64,000 bases of DNA, from positions 310,001 to 374,000 of the forward strand of contig NZMW01000010.1 of the NCBI GenBank assembly GCA_002694685.1. The letters are read 5' to 3'. The position numbers and the translations under genes were made by a program. A model generated the notes under the pieces. It saw only the letters and a program-made list of their open reading frames with translations, did not search any database and was not told where the DNA came from. Shown piece by piece: positions 18,531 through 27,994 of the stretch. Source of the stretch: Balneola sp. Lineage in GTDB: Bacteria > Bacteroidota > Rhodothermia > Balneolales > Balneolaceae. Numbering within the stretch: the first letter of the stretch is position 1; each line of letters starts with the position of its first letter.

Positions 18531-19712
18531 TTATTCTTTTTCGAAAGGATATTTTTGAGCGGAAAAATCGAAATTATCTTCAATTTCAACCTGATCTACT
18601 ATTTCCAGCCCAAAGCTCTTTATCCCAATTCTCTTGACGGGGTTGTTTGTCATTAGCTTTAGCTTTCTGATACCCAGGCTGCGCAGAATCTGAGCTCCAA
18701 CTCCGTAATCACGGGTGTCTCCACGGGGACTGATATCTTCCTCATTACTTCCAACTTTGCCCTGCTGCAAGGCCTTGAGCGTTTTGAGCTGATTTACTAA
18801 AACCGAGCCGCGCTGATTTCGATTCATATATAAAACTACACCCTGTCCTTCGCGTTCAACCTGTAGCATGGCTTGATGAAGCTGCTCACTTGTATCTTTA
18901 TTTCGGGCTCCGAAGATATCTCCAATCAAATCTGAAGAATGTACTCTTGTAAGAACTGGTTCTTCTTTGCTCCATGTTCCTTTAGTAAGTGCAAGGTGAA
19001 TGTCTCCGGTTAGTTTCTCTTTAAAAGCCCGGAGACTAAAATCTCCATACATAGTCGGGAGATTAACATCCATAACTTCGTGTACTAACGACTCATTTTC
19101 ATTGCGATAGGCGATCAGGTCTTTAATGGTTATGATCTTCATCTTGAAATCATCAGCCATTTTTATGAGATCAGGTACACGAGCCATTTCGCCGTCATCC
19201 TTCATGATTTCACAAATAATGCCCACGGGTTTTAAGCCTGCAAGTCGGGCAAGGTCGATAGCAGCTTCGGTATGTCCGGCACGTCGTAATACTCCGCCTT
19301 CAGCAGAGAGCAATGGAAAAACATGCCCCGGTCGGCGAAAGTCTACGGGTTTGGAATTATCGCTGGCTAATTCTCGAATGGTGTTTGCACGATCTGCTGC
19401 CGAAATCCCGGTAGTCGTCTGTCGTTTATGATCTACTGAGATCGTGAAGTTTGCCTCATCAGGGTCGGCTCCTTCCTGCACCATATGGCGAAGATGGAGC
19501 TTGTCGGCTTTTTCTTTAGTGATGGGGGCACAGACTAAACCCCGACCATGGGTAATCATCAGGTTAATCGCTTCGGTAGTCACCATCTCTGCAGCCATGA
19601 GGAAATCACCCTCATTCTCACGGTCTTCATCATCTATAACAATGACCATTTTGCCATTCTTGATTTCCTGAATGGCTTCCGGGATGGAGTTAAAGTGAAA
19701 TTCCTGACTCAT
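18531..19712 (-). CDS. ribB: 3,4-dihydroxy-2-butanone 4-phosphate synthase with degenerate GTP-cyclohydrolase-II-like domain (RibBX-like)
   Basis: 393 residues. The N-terminal RibB domain (1-203) is intact: DDEDRENEGD (27-36), TGISAADR (101-108), RRPGHVFPL (126-134) and GHTEA (146-150). It makes the four-carbon unit of riboflavin from ribulose 5-phosphate. The C-terminal part (about 208-393) has the RibA fold outline (RVHSSDLIGDIFG, AQILRSLGI, LMTNNPVK), but the three zinc Cys are replaced by Asp261, Lys272 and Thr274, and the EGRGIG loop reads NQRGSV. Such RibBX proteins are known from Proteobacteria to lack cyclohydrolase activity. So a separate RibA must be elsewhere. Automatic annotation will probably call it RibBA. 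Confidence 0.9.
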   Translation of the reverse strand: MSQEFHFNSIPEAIQEIKNGKMVIVIDDEDRENEGDFLMAAEMVTTEAINLMITHGRGLVCAPITKEKADKLHLRHMVQEGADPDEANFTISVDHKRQTTTGISAADRANTIRELASDNSKPVDFRRPGHVFPLLSAEGGVLRRAGHTEAAIDLARLAGLKPVGIICEIMKDDGEMARVPDLIKMADDFKMKIITIKDLIAYRNENESLVHEVMDVNLPTMYGDFSLRAFKEKLTGDIHLALTKGTWSKEEPVLTRVHSSDLIGDIFGARNKDTSEQLHQAMLQVEREGQGVVLYMNRNQRGSVLVNQLKTLKALQQGKVGSNEEDISPRGDTRDYGVGAQILRSLGIRKLKLMTNNPVKRIGIKSFGLEIVDQVEIEDNFDFSAQKYPFEKE

Positions 19713-19749
19713 AGTGTTTTATTGAATTTAGTGTATGATTCAACTAATT

Positions 19750-19856
19750 GTCATCCTGAACCATTGGGAAGTCAGATTATGAACCATTTTTTAACGCGAA
19801 GGATTTCAAATTCATAACGATGATATTCATCAAAGTATGAGACTCTTTGCGATGAC
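19750..19856. repeat. Dispersed palindrome-ended intergenic repeat, family 1 (copy 1)
   Basis: 107 bp with ends GTCATCC and GATGAC and the internal block CGCGAAGGATTTCAAATT shared with the copies at 34196 and 36294. It lies between ribB and yajC, both on the minus strand, and is the most diverged copy (right end GCGATGAC rather than GGGATGAC). Confidence 0.65.
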
Positions 19857-19909
19857 TTTCTTCTCTGAAGATCTAGCGGGCGCAAAGAGCGAAAACATTG
19901 AAACAGTAC

Positions 19910-20236
19910 TTAATCTTTATCCTGCTTATTCGGATTTACGTCAGAAATCGCTGATTTTAGCATGCGGATTTTTGTTCCACTGTGAACATCAACAAGAAGT
20001 TCGGTTTCTTCAATTTTATCAACAATGCCGATGATACCTGAAGAAGTAACAACTTTGTCACCCTTTTTCATCCCATCAACTTTTTCTTTAATCTCTTTTT
20101 GGCGTTTGCTCTGTGGGCGGATAATAAAGAAGTAGAAAACCAGAAATATAGCACCAAGGAATACCAGGTTGATGATGCCGGCACTTTCGTCGCCGGGATT
20201 TCCCATAAAAAATAAAGGTAGAAATTGCATAGTCAT
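19910..20236 (-). CDS. yajC: Preprotein translocase subunit YajC
   Basis: 108 residues. One N-terminal membrane helix (IINLVFLGAIFLVFYFFIIRP) ending in the family motif RPQSKRQKE, followed by a small cytosolic domain with MKKGDKVVTSSGIIGIVDKIE. It is an accessory subunit of the SecDF-YajC complex at the inner membrane. ATG at 20236 and ATG at 20230 are both possible. The gene stands alone here, without secD/secF beside it. Confidence 0.95.
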   Translation of the reverse strand: MTMQFLPLFFMGNPGDESAGIINLVFLGAIFLVFYFFIIRPQSKRQKEIKEKVDGMKKGDKVVTSSGIIGIVDKIEETELLVDVHSGTKIRMLKSAISDVNPNKQDKD

Positions 20237-20376
20237 TGATTAGTGTGCGGTTATCTTTTTGCATGGAAAAGATACAAATTCCTACACTCAATGACGATAT
20301 AAAACCTTTTCTATAAACCGTGTGCCAATTCCATTTAGGGGAACAGAAAGCCAGAGCACTTCTGTAATGTAGAACC

Positions 20377-21288
20377 CTAGCTAAACAAGGTCTTAAGGAA
20401 TTTTTGGTGCTTCTGCTTATTCTTAACGATGAGTAATGGGATACCGAAAGAATAATAGGTCATCTTGTCAATGAAATCATCCCGCAGGATACTGGTAATT
20501 TTTTTATCTGACTTCGAACCAACAATGATTAAGTCAGCCTGATTGCGAACCGCTTCATCATATACTTCATCGCCAACCCGCCCTTCTTTATGAAGTGTAA
20601 GAGTGAACTTCACATCATCGGGGAGATTATTCTCTTCAATGAACTCATTTTTTTGCTCTTCAATGTGATTGCGGATCTTTTTAGTCTCATCCTCACTTGG
20701 CATGTAAGGGAAAAATTGCGATGGGTATTTAAAAACATGTTGTGCCCGCACAGAACCATTTTGTGATTCTACCATATTTCGAGCCAATTTAACGGCATTA
20801 GCAGATTGCGGAGAAAAATCGACCGGCGCTAAGATGGTTTCCATTGCATACCGGCTGTTCTCGGTTACAAATAATATAGAAGAAGGGACGTATTTGACAA
20901 TTCGGCGAGCAATAACCCCTTCACCAACATATCCGGTTTTCTTACCCATCAACATCAGATCAGGATCCATGGTTTTCATCATTTCGATGATTTCGTCAGT
21001 GGGACGGCCTTCCTTAATAATAAGTCGGGTTTCGATGTCAGAGTTTTCAAAATGCTCATCGACTTTGTCTGATAGTTCTTTTCGAATAACATCCTCAAAA
21101 TCATCACTGTTTTCAATTTCAGGAAATAAATCCACCATCTCTTTTGCGACAGAGCCTGACTCCACAACATGTAAAAATGAAATGGTTTTAGGTTCAATTA
21201 CCGAGGTTAAAAATTTGGTATATCCAACAAGAATATCATCCATCTTGGATAAGTCTAAGCATACAAACCAATGGTCAAACGAATTCAT
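20377..21288 (-). CDS. Universal stress protein, tandem Usp domains
   Basis: 303 residues made of two Usp domains (about 1-145 and 148-295). The second has the clearer signature: ILAPVDFSPQSANAVKLA at its start and LIIVGSKSDKKITSILRDDF near its end, a partial version of the ATP-binding GxxGxxx(S) loop. It starts 12 bases after the BCCT transporter gene, so it is cotranscribed. Known: Usp proteins can bind osmolyte transporters and modulate them (TeaD in Halomonas). Inference: a regulator or stress partner of the adjacent BCCT transporter. Confidence 0.9.
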   Translation of the reverse strand: MNSFDHWFVCLDLSKMDDILVGYTKFLTSVIEPKTISFLHVVESGSVAKEMVDLFPEIENSDDFEDVIRKELSDKVDEHFENSDIETRLIIKEGRPTDEIIEMMKTMDPDLMLMGKKTGYVGEGVIARRIVKYVPSSILFVTENSRYAMETILAPVDFSPQSANAVKLARNMVESQNGSVRAQHVFKYPSQFFPYMPSEDETKKIRNHIEEQKNEFIEENNLPDDVKFTLTLHKEGRVGDEVYDEAVRNQADLIIVGSKSDKKITSILRDDFIDKMTYYSFGIPLLIVKNKQKHQKFLKTLFS

Positions 21289-21300
21289 AATAGGACTCCT

Positions 21301-22923
21301 TTACTCTTGTTCTTCTTTTTGTTTCTTGATCGCTTTTTTGACAATCTCTTTATAATCGTCTCGATCCTTGTCTTTTATTTTTAGCTGATTCTCTTTGTAC
21401 TCGCGCCTCAACCCCTGGTATAAACTGTAACACATCACTAACAAAATAAGGGCGAAAGGCAGGCCGGTACTGATGGATGCGGTCTGTAAAGCATTTAGTC
21501 CTCCACCAACTAATAAAATGGCAGCAACTAATCCCTCGGTTTGAGCCCAGAAAATCCGCTGCCCAACCGGAGCATCAAGTTTTCCACCACTCGTTAGTCC
21601 ATCAATAACCAATGATCCGGAATCGGAAGAGGTTACAAAGAAACTGAGAATCAATACGATGGCGATAATAGAAGTCACCATCTCCAGAGGAAACTGCTCG
21701 AGGAATACAAAAAGTGCGGTAGCTACATTATCATTTACCGCATCTCCAATATTTCCTATGCCAGCCATTTCGAGGTTGATGGCAGAACCACCAAAAGCAG
21801 ACATCCATAAAAAAGTGATGATACTTGGAACAATAAGCACGCCAAGTATAAATTCTTTAACGGAACGGCCTTTTGAAATTCTGGCGATAAACATCCCAAC
21901 ATAAGGAGACCAGGATATCCACCAAGCCCAGTAAAAAATAGTCCAGGAACTTTGCCAGTCGGTATCAGAGTAAGATTCAGTCCAGAAGCTAAACGTACTG
22001 ACGGAACTTAAGTATCCTCCAAAGTTTTGGATAAAGGAATCAAAAATGAAAATAGTAGGCCCAACTAATATCACAAAAACCAAGAATAGGGCTGCAATCC
22101 GAATATTCATTTCACTTAAAACGCGGACTCCTTTGTCAATTCCGAGAATAACAGATCCGGTTGCTACAGCCGTGATGGCTATGATAATACCAACCTGCAT
22201 ATAGATATTATCCGGTAACCCGAAGACGTGATCGAGGCCGGCGCTGACTTGTAAAACACCGAGCCCAAGGGAAGTAGCCAATCCAAATAAAGTGGCTAGT
22301 ACAGCCAGGGTGTCAATTACATCTCCCATCCATCCCTTAATGCGATCACCAATAAGTGGGTGAAACACAGATCGAAAAGAAAGCGGAAGGTTTCTGTTAA
22401 AGGCAAAGAAACCGAGTGAAAGACCTACAATCGCATAAATTCCCCAGGCATGAAAACCCCAGTGGAGATAGGTTAAATTCATAGCTTGCTGTGCAGCCTC
22501 GATTGTTTCTCCTTCTGCCATAGGTGGTGAGAGGAAATGGAAAATCGGTTCAGCAACACTCCAGAACATAATACCAATACCCATTCCTGCACTAAAGAGC
22601 ATTGCAAACCATGCCATCGTGCTGAAATCGGTTTCGGCATCCTCCCCACCTAAGCGAATATTTCCAAACCGGCTAAAGGCGATGAATAAAGAGAAGATGA
22701 GGAAAATGTTAACGGAAATGATGAAAAACCATCCTCCTGCATCAGTAATAGCTGTTTGAACAGCACTAAAAATTGATTCAGCTTGATCTCCCAGTAGCAG
22801 GGTGGTTACGATCATGGCTGTAATAAGAATTACAGACGGCCAAAAAACAGGCTTATGAATGTCGAAATATTTGTTAATCCCGGTTTTTTTACCGGTGTCC
22901 TTTTCATTACCGCGAAGTGCCAT
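21301..22923 (-). CDS. BCCT family betaine/choline/carnitine transporter
   Basis: 540 residues, about 12 membrane helices. Seen: the family segment FSAGMGIGIMFWSVAEPIFHF (TM3 region) with the Gly-rich helix, HWGFHAWGIYAIVGLSLGF, and the Trp-rich helix IFYWAWWISWSPYVGMFIAR. Known: Na+- or H+-coupled uptake of trimethylammonium osmolytes such as glycine betaine. It sits between a porin gene (75 bases upstream) and a Usp gene (12 bases downstream) on the same strand, a natural osmolyte-uptake unit. The charged C-terminal tail (KIKDKDRDDYKEIVKKAIKK) may be an osmosensor as in BetP. The substrate is not proven. Confidence 0.95.
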   Translation of the reverse strand: MALRGNEKDTGKKTGINKYFDIHKPVFWPSVILITAMIVTTLLLGDQAESIFSAVQTAITDAGGWFFIISVNIFLIFSLFIAFSRFGNIRLGGEDAETDFSTMAWFAMLFSAGMGIGIMFWSVAEPIFHFLSPPMAEGETIEAAQQAMNLTYLHWGFHAWGIYAIVGLSLGFFAFNRNLPLSFRSVFHPLIGDRIKGWMGDVIDTLAVLATLFGLATSLGLGVLQVSAGLDHVFGLPDNIYMQVGIIIAITAVATGSVILGIDKGVRVLSEMNIRIAALFLVFVILVGPTIFIFDSFIQNFGGYLSSVSTFSFWTESYSDTDWQSSWTIFYWAWWISWSPYVGMFIARISKGRSVKEFILGVLIVPSIITFLWMSAFGGSAINLEMAGIGNIGDAVNDNVATALFVFLEQFPLEMVTSIIAIVLILSFFVTSSDSGSLVIDGLTSGGKLDAPVGQRIFWAQTEGLVAAILLVGGGLNALQTASISTGLPFALILLVMCYSLYQGLRREYKENQLKIKDKDRDDYKEIVKKAIKKQKEEQE

Positions 22924-22997
22924 AAGATCTTATTTAATAATAATTAAAATTAGATATTCCGGTTAGAGAAGTCGTTTCAAGTATCTAACCACGCCCT

Positions 22998-24227
22998 TTA
23001 GAAATAATATCCGATATTGATATTGAAGCGGGTGTTAAGTCGTGGGTCATTTGAACCTTGTGCCAAACCGGTTCCAAACTGATCGGTTAGCCAGGGGTGA
23101 TTAAGTCCCGAAGCTATATCGAAGTAAACATACATATCCCCCATAGAGGCCAGAACGCCCAAAACATTTTGGTGGGTATCGTTGAACCCTGAAGCTGCCT
23201 TATCGAAATAAGTATAGTCATCATAGAAATTCAAGTTTGAAACCGGGCCAAAGTCAACATCCCAAGAATAAGCGATCCCCAATGTATAGATATTCATTTC
23301 AGAAGCCACGGCATAGGGGTCTCCATAAGCAGCCATGTATAAATAATCTACACCCTGCCCTGCATCGTTAATTACCTGATGCTCCATGAAAGCGTATTGA
23401 GCTTTAACATTGAAGTTTCCGTAGTTGCCATCCAAATGAGTAGCTAAAGCGATGTGTCTTTTAGTTTCTTCTTGCACCGAGTTATACAACCCGCCAAACT
23501 GGGCCGAAACCCCAAGTTTTGTGTTGTTATTGTTGTGGGCAAAGTCATAAGTATATCGCAGATTAAATTGATTTTTCTCCTGATTAGACTGGGGGATTTC
23601 ATTGTCACCAAGTACATAATCCCAAGGTTTGTCTCCGGTAATTGGGATAATATCGTATGAGTAACGGCCGGAACCTCCAATTCCAAAAGAAGCAGATCCG
23701 TAAGCCGGACCGGAAGGCTCTGGCTGCACAAAGTAAGCCGCCATGAGAGTCCAGTTATCTTTGGAGTGAGTCAGCTTAAAGCCCATGTCGTGATCATCTT
23801 CAAGACCTACATAATACCCTCCCTGAAACCACCAGTTATGAGAATTATACTGAAGATTACCAAAGGGCACCTGCGTAATTCCAACTTGAAGATTGGTCCG
23901 CTCAGAAAAATTATAGTAGAACCAACCCTGCTTTATAAAATGGGTATTGAAAGTGGGATAGAATCGATACTCAAAATTTATCCCTACACCGTCTTTTTCA
24001 CCGTGGACATTGATTCTCCAGGTGTCAAAAGTAAACTGGGTGTCGTTAGGGTTTTTGTCACCCCCATAATCTGTATGAAAGAAGTTGAGGCGGAGGGCGC
24101 CTCCAATGTCAAGAAAGTCATCAGATTCTTCGGATTCCTGCGCCTGCAGACTAAATCCAAAACTTGTTAAAGAGAAAAAGAGAGCAGAGAAAACAATCTT
24201 TTTTAGGAAAGATAGTGGCAAGTCCAT
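22998..24227 (-). CDS. Outer-membrane porin-like beta-barrel protein
   Basis: 409 residues from ATG 24227, preferred over an in-frame TTG four codons upstream. Signal peptide MDLPLSFLKKIVFSALFFSL followed by a cut near LQAQ. The rest alternates hydrophobic and polar residues with many aromatic-ended strands (FEYRFYPTF, LGVSAQFGGLY) and a Phe C-terminus (INIGYYF), as in 14- to 16-strand OprO/P-like porins. Cotranscribed with the BCCT transporter, so it may admit osmolytes across the outer membrane. Specificity unknown. Confidence 0.85.
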   Translation of the reverse strand: MDLPLSFLKKIVFSALFFSLTSFGFSLQAQESEESDDFLDIGGALRLNFFHTDYGGDKNPNDTQFTFDTWRINVHGEKDGVGINFEYRFYPTFNTHFIKQGWFYYNFSERTNLQVGITQVPFGNLQYNSHNWWFQGGYYVGLEDDHDMGFKLTHSKDNWTLMAAYFVQPEPSGPAYGSASFGIGGSGRYSYDIIPITGDKPWDYVLGDNEIPQSNQEKNQFNLRYTYDFAHNNNNTKLGVSAQFGGLYNSVQEETKRHIALATHLDGNYGNFNVKAQYAFMEHQVINDAGQGVDYLYMAAYGDPYAVASEMNIYTLGIAYSWDVDFGPVSNLNFYDDYTYFDKAASGFNDTHQNVLGVLASMGDMYVYFDIASGLNHPWLTDQFGTGLAQGSNDPRLNTRFNINIGYYF

Positions 24228-24339
24228 GATTTTATACAAAAAGTTAAAATTTTGAACGAAGATTAACTTAATAAAAACATTAACTTATTGCATAGCGCTA
24301 TCTTTAAGTAGCAATCAGGGGCTTTATTAGTATGGATTA

Positions 24340-26454
24340 TTACCCATGAAATTTCTTCCCTTCTTTCGCATAATCCACTAAAATTTGGGCGGGTTTGAAG
24401 CGCGGGCCAAACTTGTCAACGTAACTATTCAGTCGGTCGACTACATTCTGGACTCCTTGCTGATCGATATATCGGAAAGGCCCACCAAGGAACGGCGGGA
24501 AGCCAAGACCGAGAATAGCACCCAGGTTTCCATCGGTTGGATATTTTAGAATGCCTTCTTCCAGACACCAGGCTGCTTCATTGACCATGGTCAAAGCCAT
24601 ACGAAGCTGAGCCGTTTCCTTATCAGGATTAGTTCTGTTTGAGCCTCCAAAGTATGAGTAGATTTCGGTATTCACTTCCTTCTTCTTTCCAGAAGAGTAC
24701 TTGTACATTCCTCGTTTATTCTTTCGGCCCTTAAACCCGGCTTCCAGAAGTTCATCGGCCTTATTTGTGGATTCCACTCCTCGTTCTGCAAACATAGGCG
24801 CCATAGTTTCGGCTACATGAGCACCAACATCGATTCCCACTTCATCAAAAAGGGCCATTGGCCCTACGGGATAGCCGAAGTCTTTCATTATCTTGTCCAG
24901 GAATTCGATAGAAGCCCCTTCTTCGAGAAGAGTCAAAGCTTCGTTCATATAAGGAGCTAAAATTCGGGTGGTGTAAAAGCCGGGGCCGTCTCCAACCACA
25001 ATCACATTCTTGCCCTGTTTCACCCCAACCTGAAAAGCGGTTTGAGTAACCCAGTCAGCTGTATCTTCTGTGGTAATGATTTCAAGCAGAGGCATTTTTT
25101 GTACGGGAGAGAAATAGTGCATCCCAATGATATTCTCTGGTCGTTTTGCTCCTTCTGCTATTTTAGAAATAGGTAATGATGAGGTGTTAGAGGCAAAAAT
25201 GGTATGATCAGGAGTTGAAGACTCGATCTGTTTAACGATGTTTTTCTTGAGATCCAGATCTTCAAATACAGCTTCAATAACCACATCTACAGAATTAAAT
25301 CCATCATAGGAGTCTACTCCCGTTACTTTGCTTGCCGTTTGATCTCTTTCAAATTCCGAGATGATTTTCTTATCTGCTTTTTCATTTAGGGATTTCCAGA
25401 TTTCCTTTTCTCCCTGAGCAGCATTCTCAATGGTCTGATCTTTCAATAGTACCCGATAATCGCCCTTATCTACGCTTACTTCCGCAATGCCTGAACCCAT
25501 TAATCCAGCGCCTAATACACCGATTTTTTTAACCGGCTTAACAAGGTCCGAGTTTGGGACTTTCTTGGATGCGTTCATACCAAAGAACAGATTCACTAAG
25601 TTTCGGGATTCTTGAGTTGCACCAAGTTCCCCAAACAGAACCGTTTCATTCTCCAGACCTTTATCGATTCCATTTTTATATCCGTACTCAACGGCATCTA
25701 TAATTTTAGGCGGAGCGGGATAGTTGCCTTTGGTCTGACCGGCTGTTTTCTTACGTGCCTGAGAAAAGATGATTTTTCTTCCCAGCGGATTTCCTTCAAG
25801 AATCTTATGCATTAAAGGTCTTTTGTCTTTCCGGTCAAACTTACCGTCTACGATTTTGTGTACACCCTTGATAGCAGCTTTTTCGATAGCGTCTTTATGA
25901 GTTACTTCATCAACCAATCCCATGCGTTTAGCCTGCCGGGTGTAGATGTTTTTACCGGCCAGCATATAGGGAAGGGAGTTTTGTAACCCAATCAATCGGG
26001 GAAGGCGTTGAGTTCCTCCGGTTCCCGGCAGAATCCCAAGTTTCACCTCAGGAAGGGCAAAAATTGTCTTTGAGCTATCAGAGCAAACCCGATAATGGCA
26101 AGCTAAGGAAAGCTCAAGTCCGCCACCCATACAGCTTCCATGAACGGCTACAGCAATTGGTTTTTTGAAGTCAGCAATTCGATTCAGGATTTTATGTCCG
26201 TCTTTACTGAGTTGCTCTATTTCCTCAGCCGTATCCCGAGCCTGAAACATGTCAATATCTGCCCCGGCTATGAAGGTGTCTTTTTTCCCGGATATCAAAA
26301 CGGCTCCAATCAGTTCGTCGTTTGCTTCCAGGACATCGAGAAAAGTGGAGAACTCATCCATCATAGATTCATTGAGTTTATTCACTTTTTCACCCGGCAA
26401 ATCCAGCGTGATGATGGCAACAGAATCTTTATGTGTGATGTTTAAGTAGCTCAT
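24340..26454 (-). CDS. fadJ: Fatty-acid oxidation complex alpha subunit (enoyl-CoA hydratase / 3-hydroxyacyl-CoA dehydrogenase)
   Basis: 704 residues. N-terminal crotonase domain (about 1-190) with oxyanion segments FIAGADIDMF and GSCMGGGLELSLAC and Glu in PEVKLGILPGTGG. NAD-binding domain from about 313 with IGVLGAGLMGSGIAEVSV and the catalytic-His segment IIGMHYFSPVQKMPLLEII. The C-terminal 3HCDH parts follow. It carries out hydration and dehydrogenation of beta-oxidation in the cytosol. It follows fadI on the same strand (209-base gap that holds a repeat). The length suits FadJ (about 710) as well as FadB (about 730). Confidence 0.95.
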   Translation of the reverse strand: MSYLNITHKDSVAIITLDLPGEKVNKLNESMMDEFSTFLDVLEANDELIGAVLISGKKDTFIAGADIDMFQARDTAEEIEQLSKDGHKILNRIADFKKPIAVAVHGSCMGGGLELSLACHYRVCSDSSKTIFALPEVKLGILPGTGGTQRLPRLIGLQNSLPYMLAGKNIYTRQAKRMGLVDEVTHKDAIEKAAIKGVHKIVDGKFDRKDKRPLMHKILEGNPLGRKIIFSQARKKTAGQTKGNYPAPPKIIDAVEYGYKNGIDKGLENETVLFGELGATQESRNLVNLFFGMNASKKVPNSDLVKPVKKIGVLGAGLMGSGIAEVSVDKGDYRVLLKDQTIENAAQGEKEIWKSLNEKADKKIISEFERDQTASKVTGVDSYDGFNSVDVVIEAVFEDLDLKKNIVKQIESSTPDHTIFASNTSSLPISKIAEGAKRPENIIGMHYFSPVQKMPLLEIITTEDTADWVTQTAFQVGVKQGKNVIVVGDGPGFYTTRILAPYMNEALTLLEEGASIEFLDKIMKDFGYPVGPMALFDEVGIDVGAHVAETMAPMFAERGVESTNKADELLEAGFKGRKNKRGMYKYSSGKKKEVNTEIYSYFGGSNRTNPDKETAQLRMALTMVNEAAWCLEEGILKYPTDGNLGAILGLGFPPFLGGPFRYIDQQGVQNVVDRLNSYVDKFGPRFKPAQILVDYAKEGKKFHG

Positions 26455-26510
26455 GGTGTTGAGTTTAAAATGTGTTTTTAGATTAGCGCCTGATTTCGAA
26501 GCCCAAACTT

Positions 26511-26640
26511 CGACCTCTCCAAACCTCTCCTTCGCAAGGAGAGGCTTTTTCTAGTCTTATAATAGTTTCGATATATGTTCATGGTTACGAGTTTTGTCAA
26601 CGCGTCTTTCTCCTTGATAAGGAGAAAACAAAAGAGGTCG
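26511..26640. repeat. Dispersed palindrome-ended intergenic repeat, family 2 (copy 1)
   Basis: 130 bp. Outer arms are CGACCTCT (26511-26518) and AGAGGTCG (26633-26640), a perfect 8-bp inverted repeat. Inside are two hairpins: CCTCTCCTTcgcAAGGAGAGG and TTCTCCTTgatAAGGAGAA. The centre (CGATATATGTTCATG and TCAACGCGTC) is shared with the copy at 32212. It lies between fadI and fadJ in the same operon. Confidence 0.7.
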
Positions 26641-26663
26641 AAAGTTCTGGCCTCTTATTAAAA

Positions 26664-27968
26664 TTAGTTCCGATACCTCTCCAGTACTATCGCATGCCCT
26701 TGTCCACCGGCAGCACATGCAGAAACCATTGCAAAGGTGCCATCTTCATGTATGAGGCGGTTAGCGGCCGTAGTTACAAGCCGTACGCCGGTTGCTCCGA
26801 AAGGGTGACCTAAAGAAAGCGAACCTCCCATAGTGTTCAATTTATCCATAGGGATCTCGCCAACTTTCTTGTCCCGGTCTAATGATTGTTTAGCAAATTC
26901 GTTAGAATTCAAGGCTGTTAATACCGAAAGGACCTGTCCGGCAAAAGCCTCATGTAATTCAATGACATCCATATCAGTGAGGGATAGATTCATGGCATCC
27001 AAAGCTTTTGGAATGGCATAGGCTGGGCCTAAAAGAAGTTCTTCTCCCGGATCTTGTGATACAAAATTGTATTCCCGGATGTATGCTTTTGGCTTGAGCC
27101 CCAGCTCCAGCGCGGTTTGTTCTTCCATAATAAAACTGGCAGAAGCGCCATCAGTTAGGAAAGAAGAATTACCTGCGGTAACAGTTCCGTGGGGTTTTAT
27201 GAAAGCCGGGCGGAGTTTCCCCAATTTCTCCATAGAGGTATTTTCCCGAAATCCATTGTCGGTTTCTACCACATTAAATTTTGGAGGGATTTTAGCGGGG
27301 ATGAGTTCCTGATCAAGCAAACCCTCCTTTGTGGCCTTGGCTGCCATTTGGTGAGAACGAAGCGCATACTCATCCTGATCCTCACGGCTCACTCCAAACC
27401 TTGCAGACATACGGTCGGCACTTTCCCCCATCACCTCTCCGGTTGAAAACTCAGCAATAGCCGGTAATTCAGGAAGAAAGTCTTTAAACCCCAGTCCTTT
27501 GAAAAATTTCAGAAAATCTAGTGGAGATTTATACTTGCGGGCCTCTAACACTTTTTGGCGGAATTTCTTTTTGAAACGCACTGGGATATCTGACATAGTC
27601 TCTGTACCCGCGGCCAAAATAATTTTAGCCTGCCCGGATCGGATTAAATCGACCCCGCTGGTAATGGCTTGGTTGGAGGATATACACGCCATAGTAGTAG
27701 TAAAGGCCGGGACAGAGTTTGGGATACCCGCACCAAGAGCACTTTCGCGCGCAACATTACTGGTTTTAACTTCCTGAATTACGGTTCCCATTATCACTCG
27801 ATCGATAGTTGCAGGGTCAACGGCATTACGAGCCAGCAGGCCTTCAATAGCCATTCGCCCCAAGTCGTAAGCCATGAGGTCATTATAGGTGGTTCCTGAG
27901 CGTTGGAAAGGGATTCTGCAGCCATCAACAAGGACGGCGTTGAAAGAATGTTCTGAATTGTTCTTCAT
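26664..27968 (-). CDS. fadI: 3-ketoacyl-CoA thiolase (acetyl-CoA C-acyltransferase)
   Basis: 434 residues, the FadI/trifunctional-beta length (FadA is about 390). Seen: nucleophile Cys95 in TTMACISSNQA, the HEAFAGQ motif, MGGSLSLGHPFGATG and the C-terminal CAAGGQGHA. Releases acetyl-CoA in the last step of beta-oxidation. First gene of fadI-fadJ. A 17-bp palindrome 27-43 bases upstream of the ATG could be the operator of a fatty-acid-responsive repressor. Confidence 0.95.
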   Translation of the reverse strand: MKNNSEHSFNAVLVDGCRIPFQRSGTTYNDLMAYDLGRMAIEGLLARNAVDPATIDRVIMGTVIQEVKTSNVARESALGAGIPNSVPAFTTTMACISSNQAITSGVDLIRSGQAKIILAAGTETMSDIPVRFKKKFRQKVLEARKYKSPLDFLKFFKGLGFKDFLPELPAIAEFSTGEVMGESADRMSARFGVSREDQDEYALRSHQMAAKATKEGLLDQELIPAKIPPKFNVVETDNGFRENTSMEKLGKLRPAFIKPHGTVTAGNSSFLTDGASASFIMEEQTALELGLKPKAYIREYNFVSQDPGEELLLGPAYAIPKALDAMNLSLTDMDVIELHEAFAGQVLSVLTALNSNEFAKQSLDRDKKVGEIPMDKLNTMGGSLSLGHPFGATGVRLVTTAANRLIHEDGTFAMVSACAAGGQGHAIVLERYRN

Positions 27969-27994
27969 AGAATAAGGCTGATTTGTTTGCCTTA

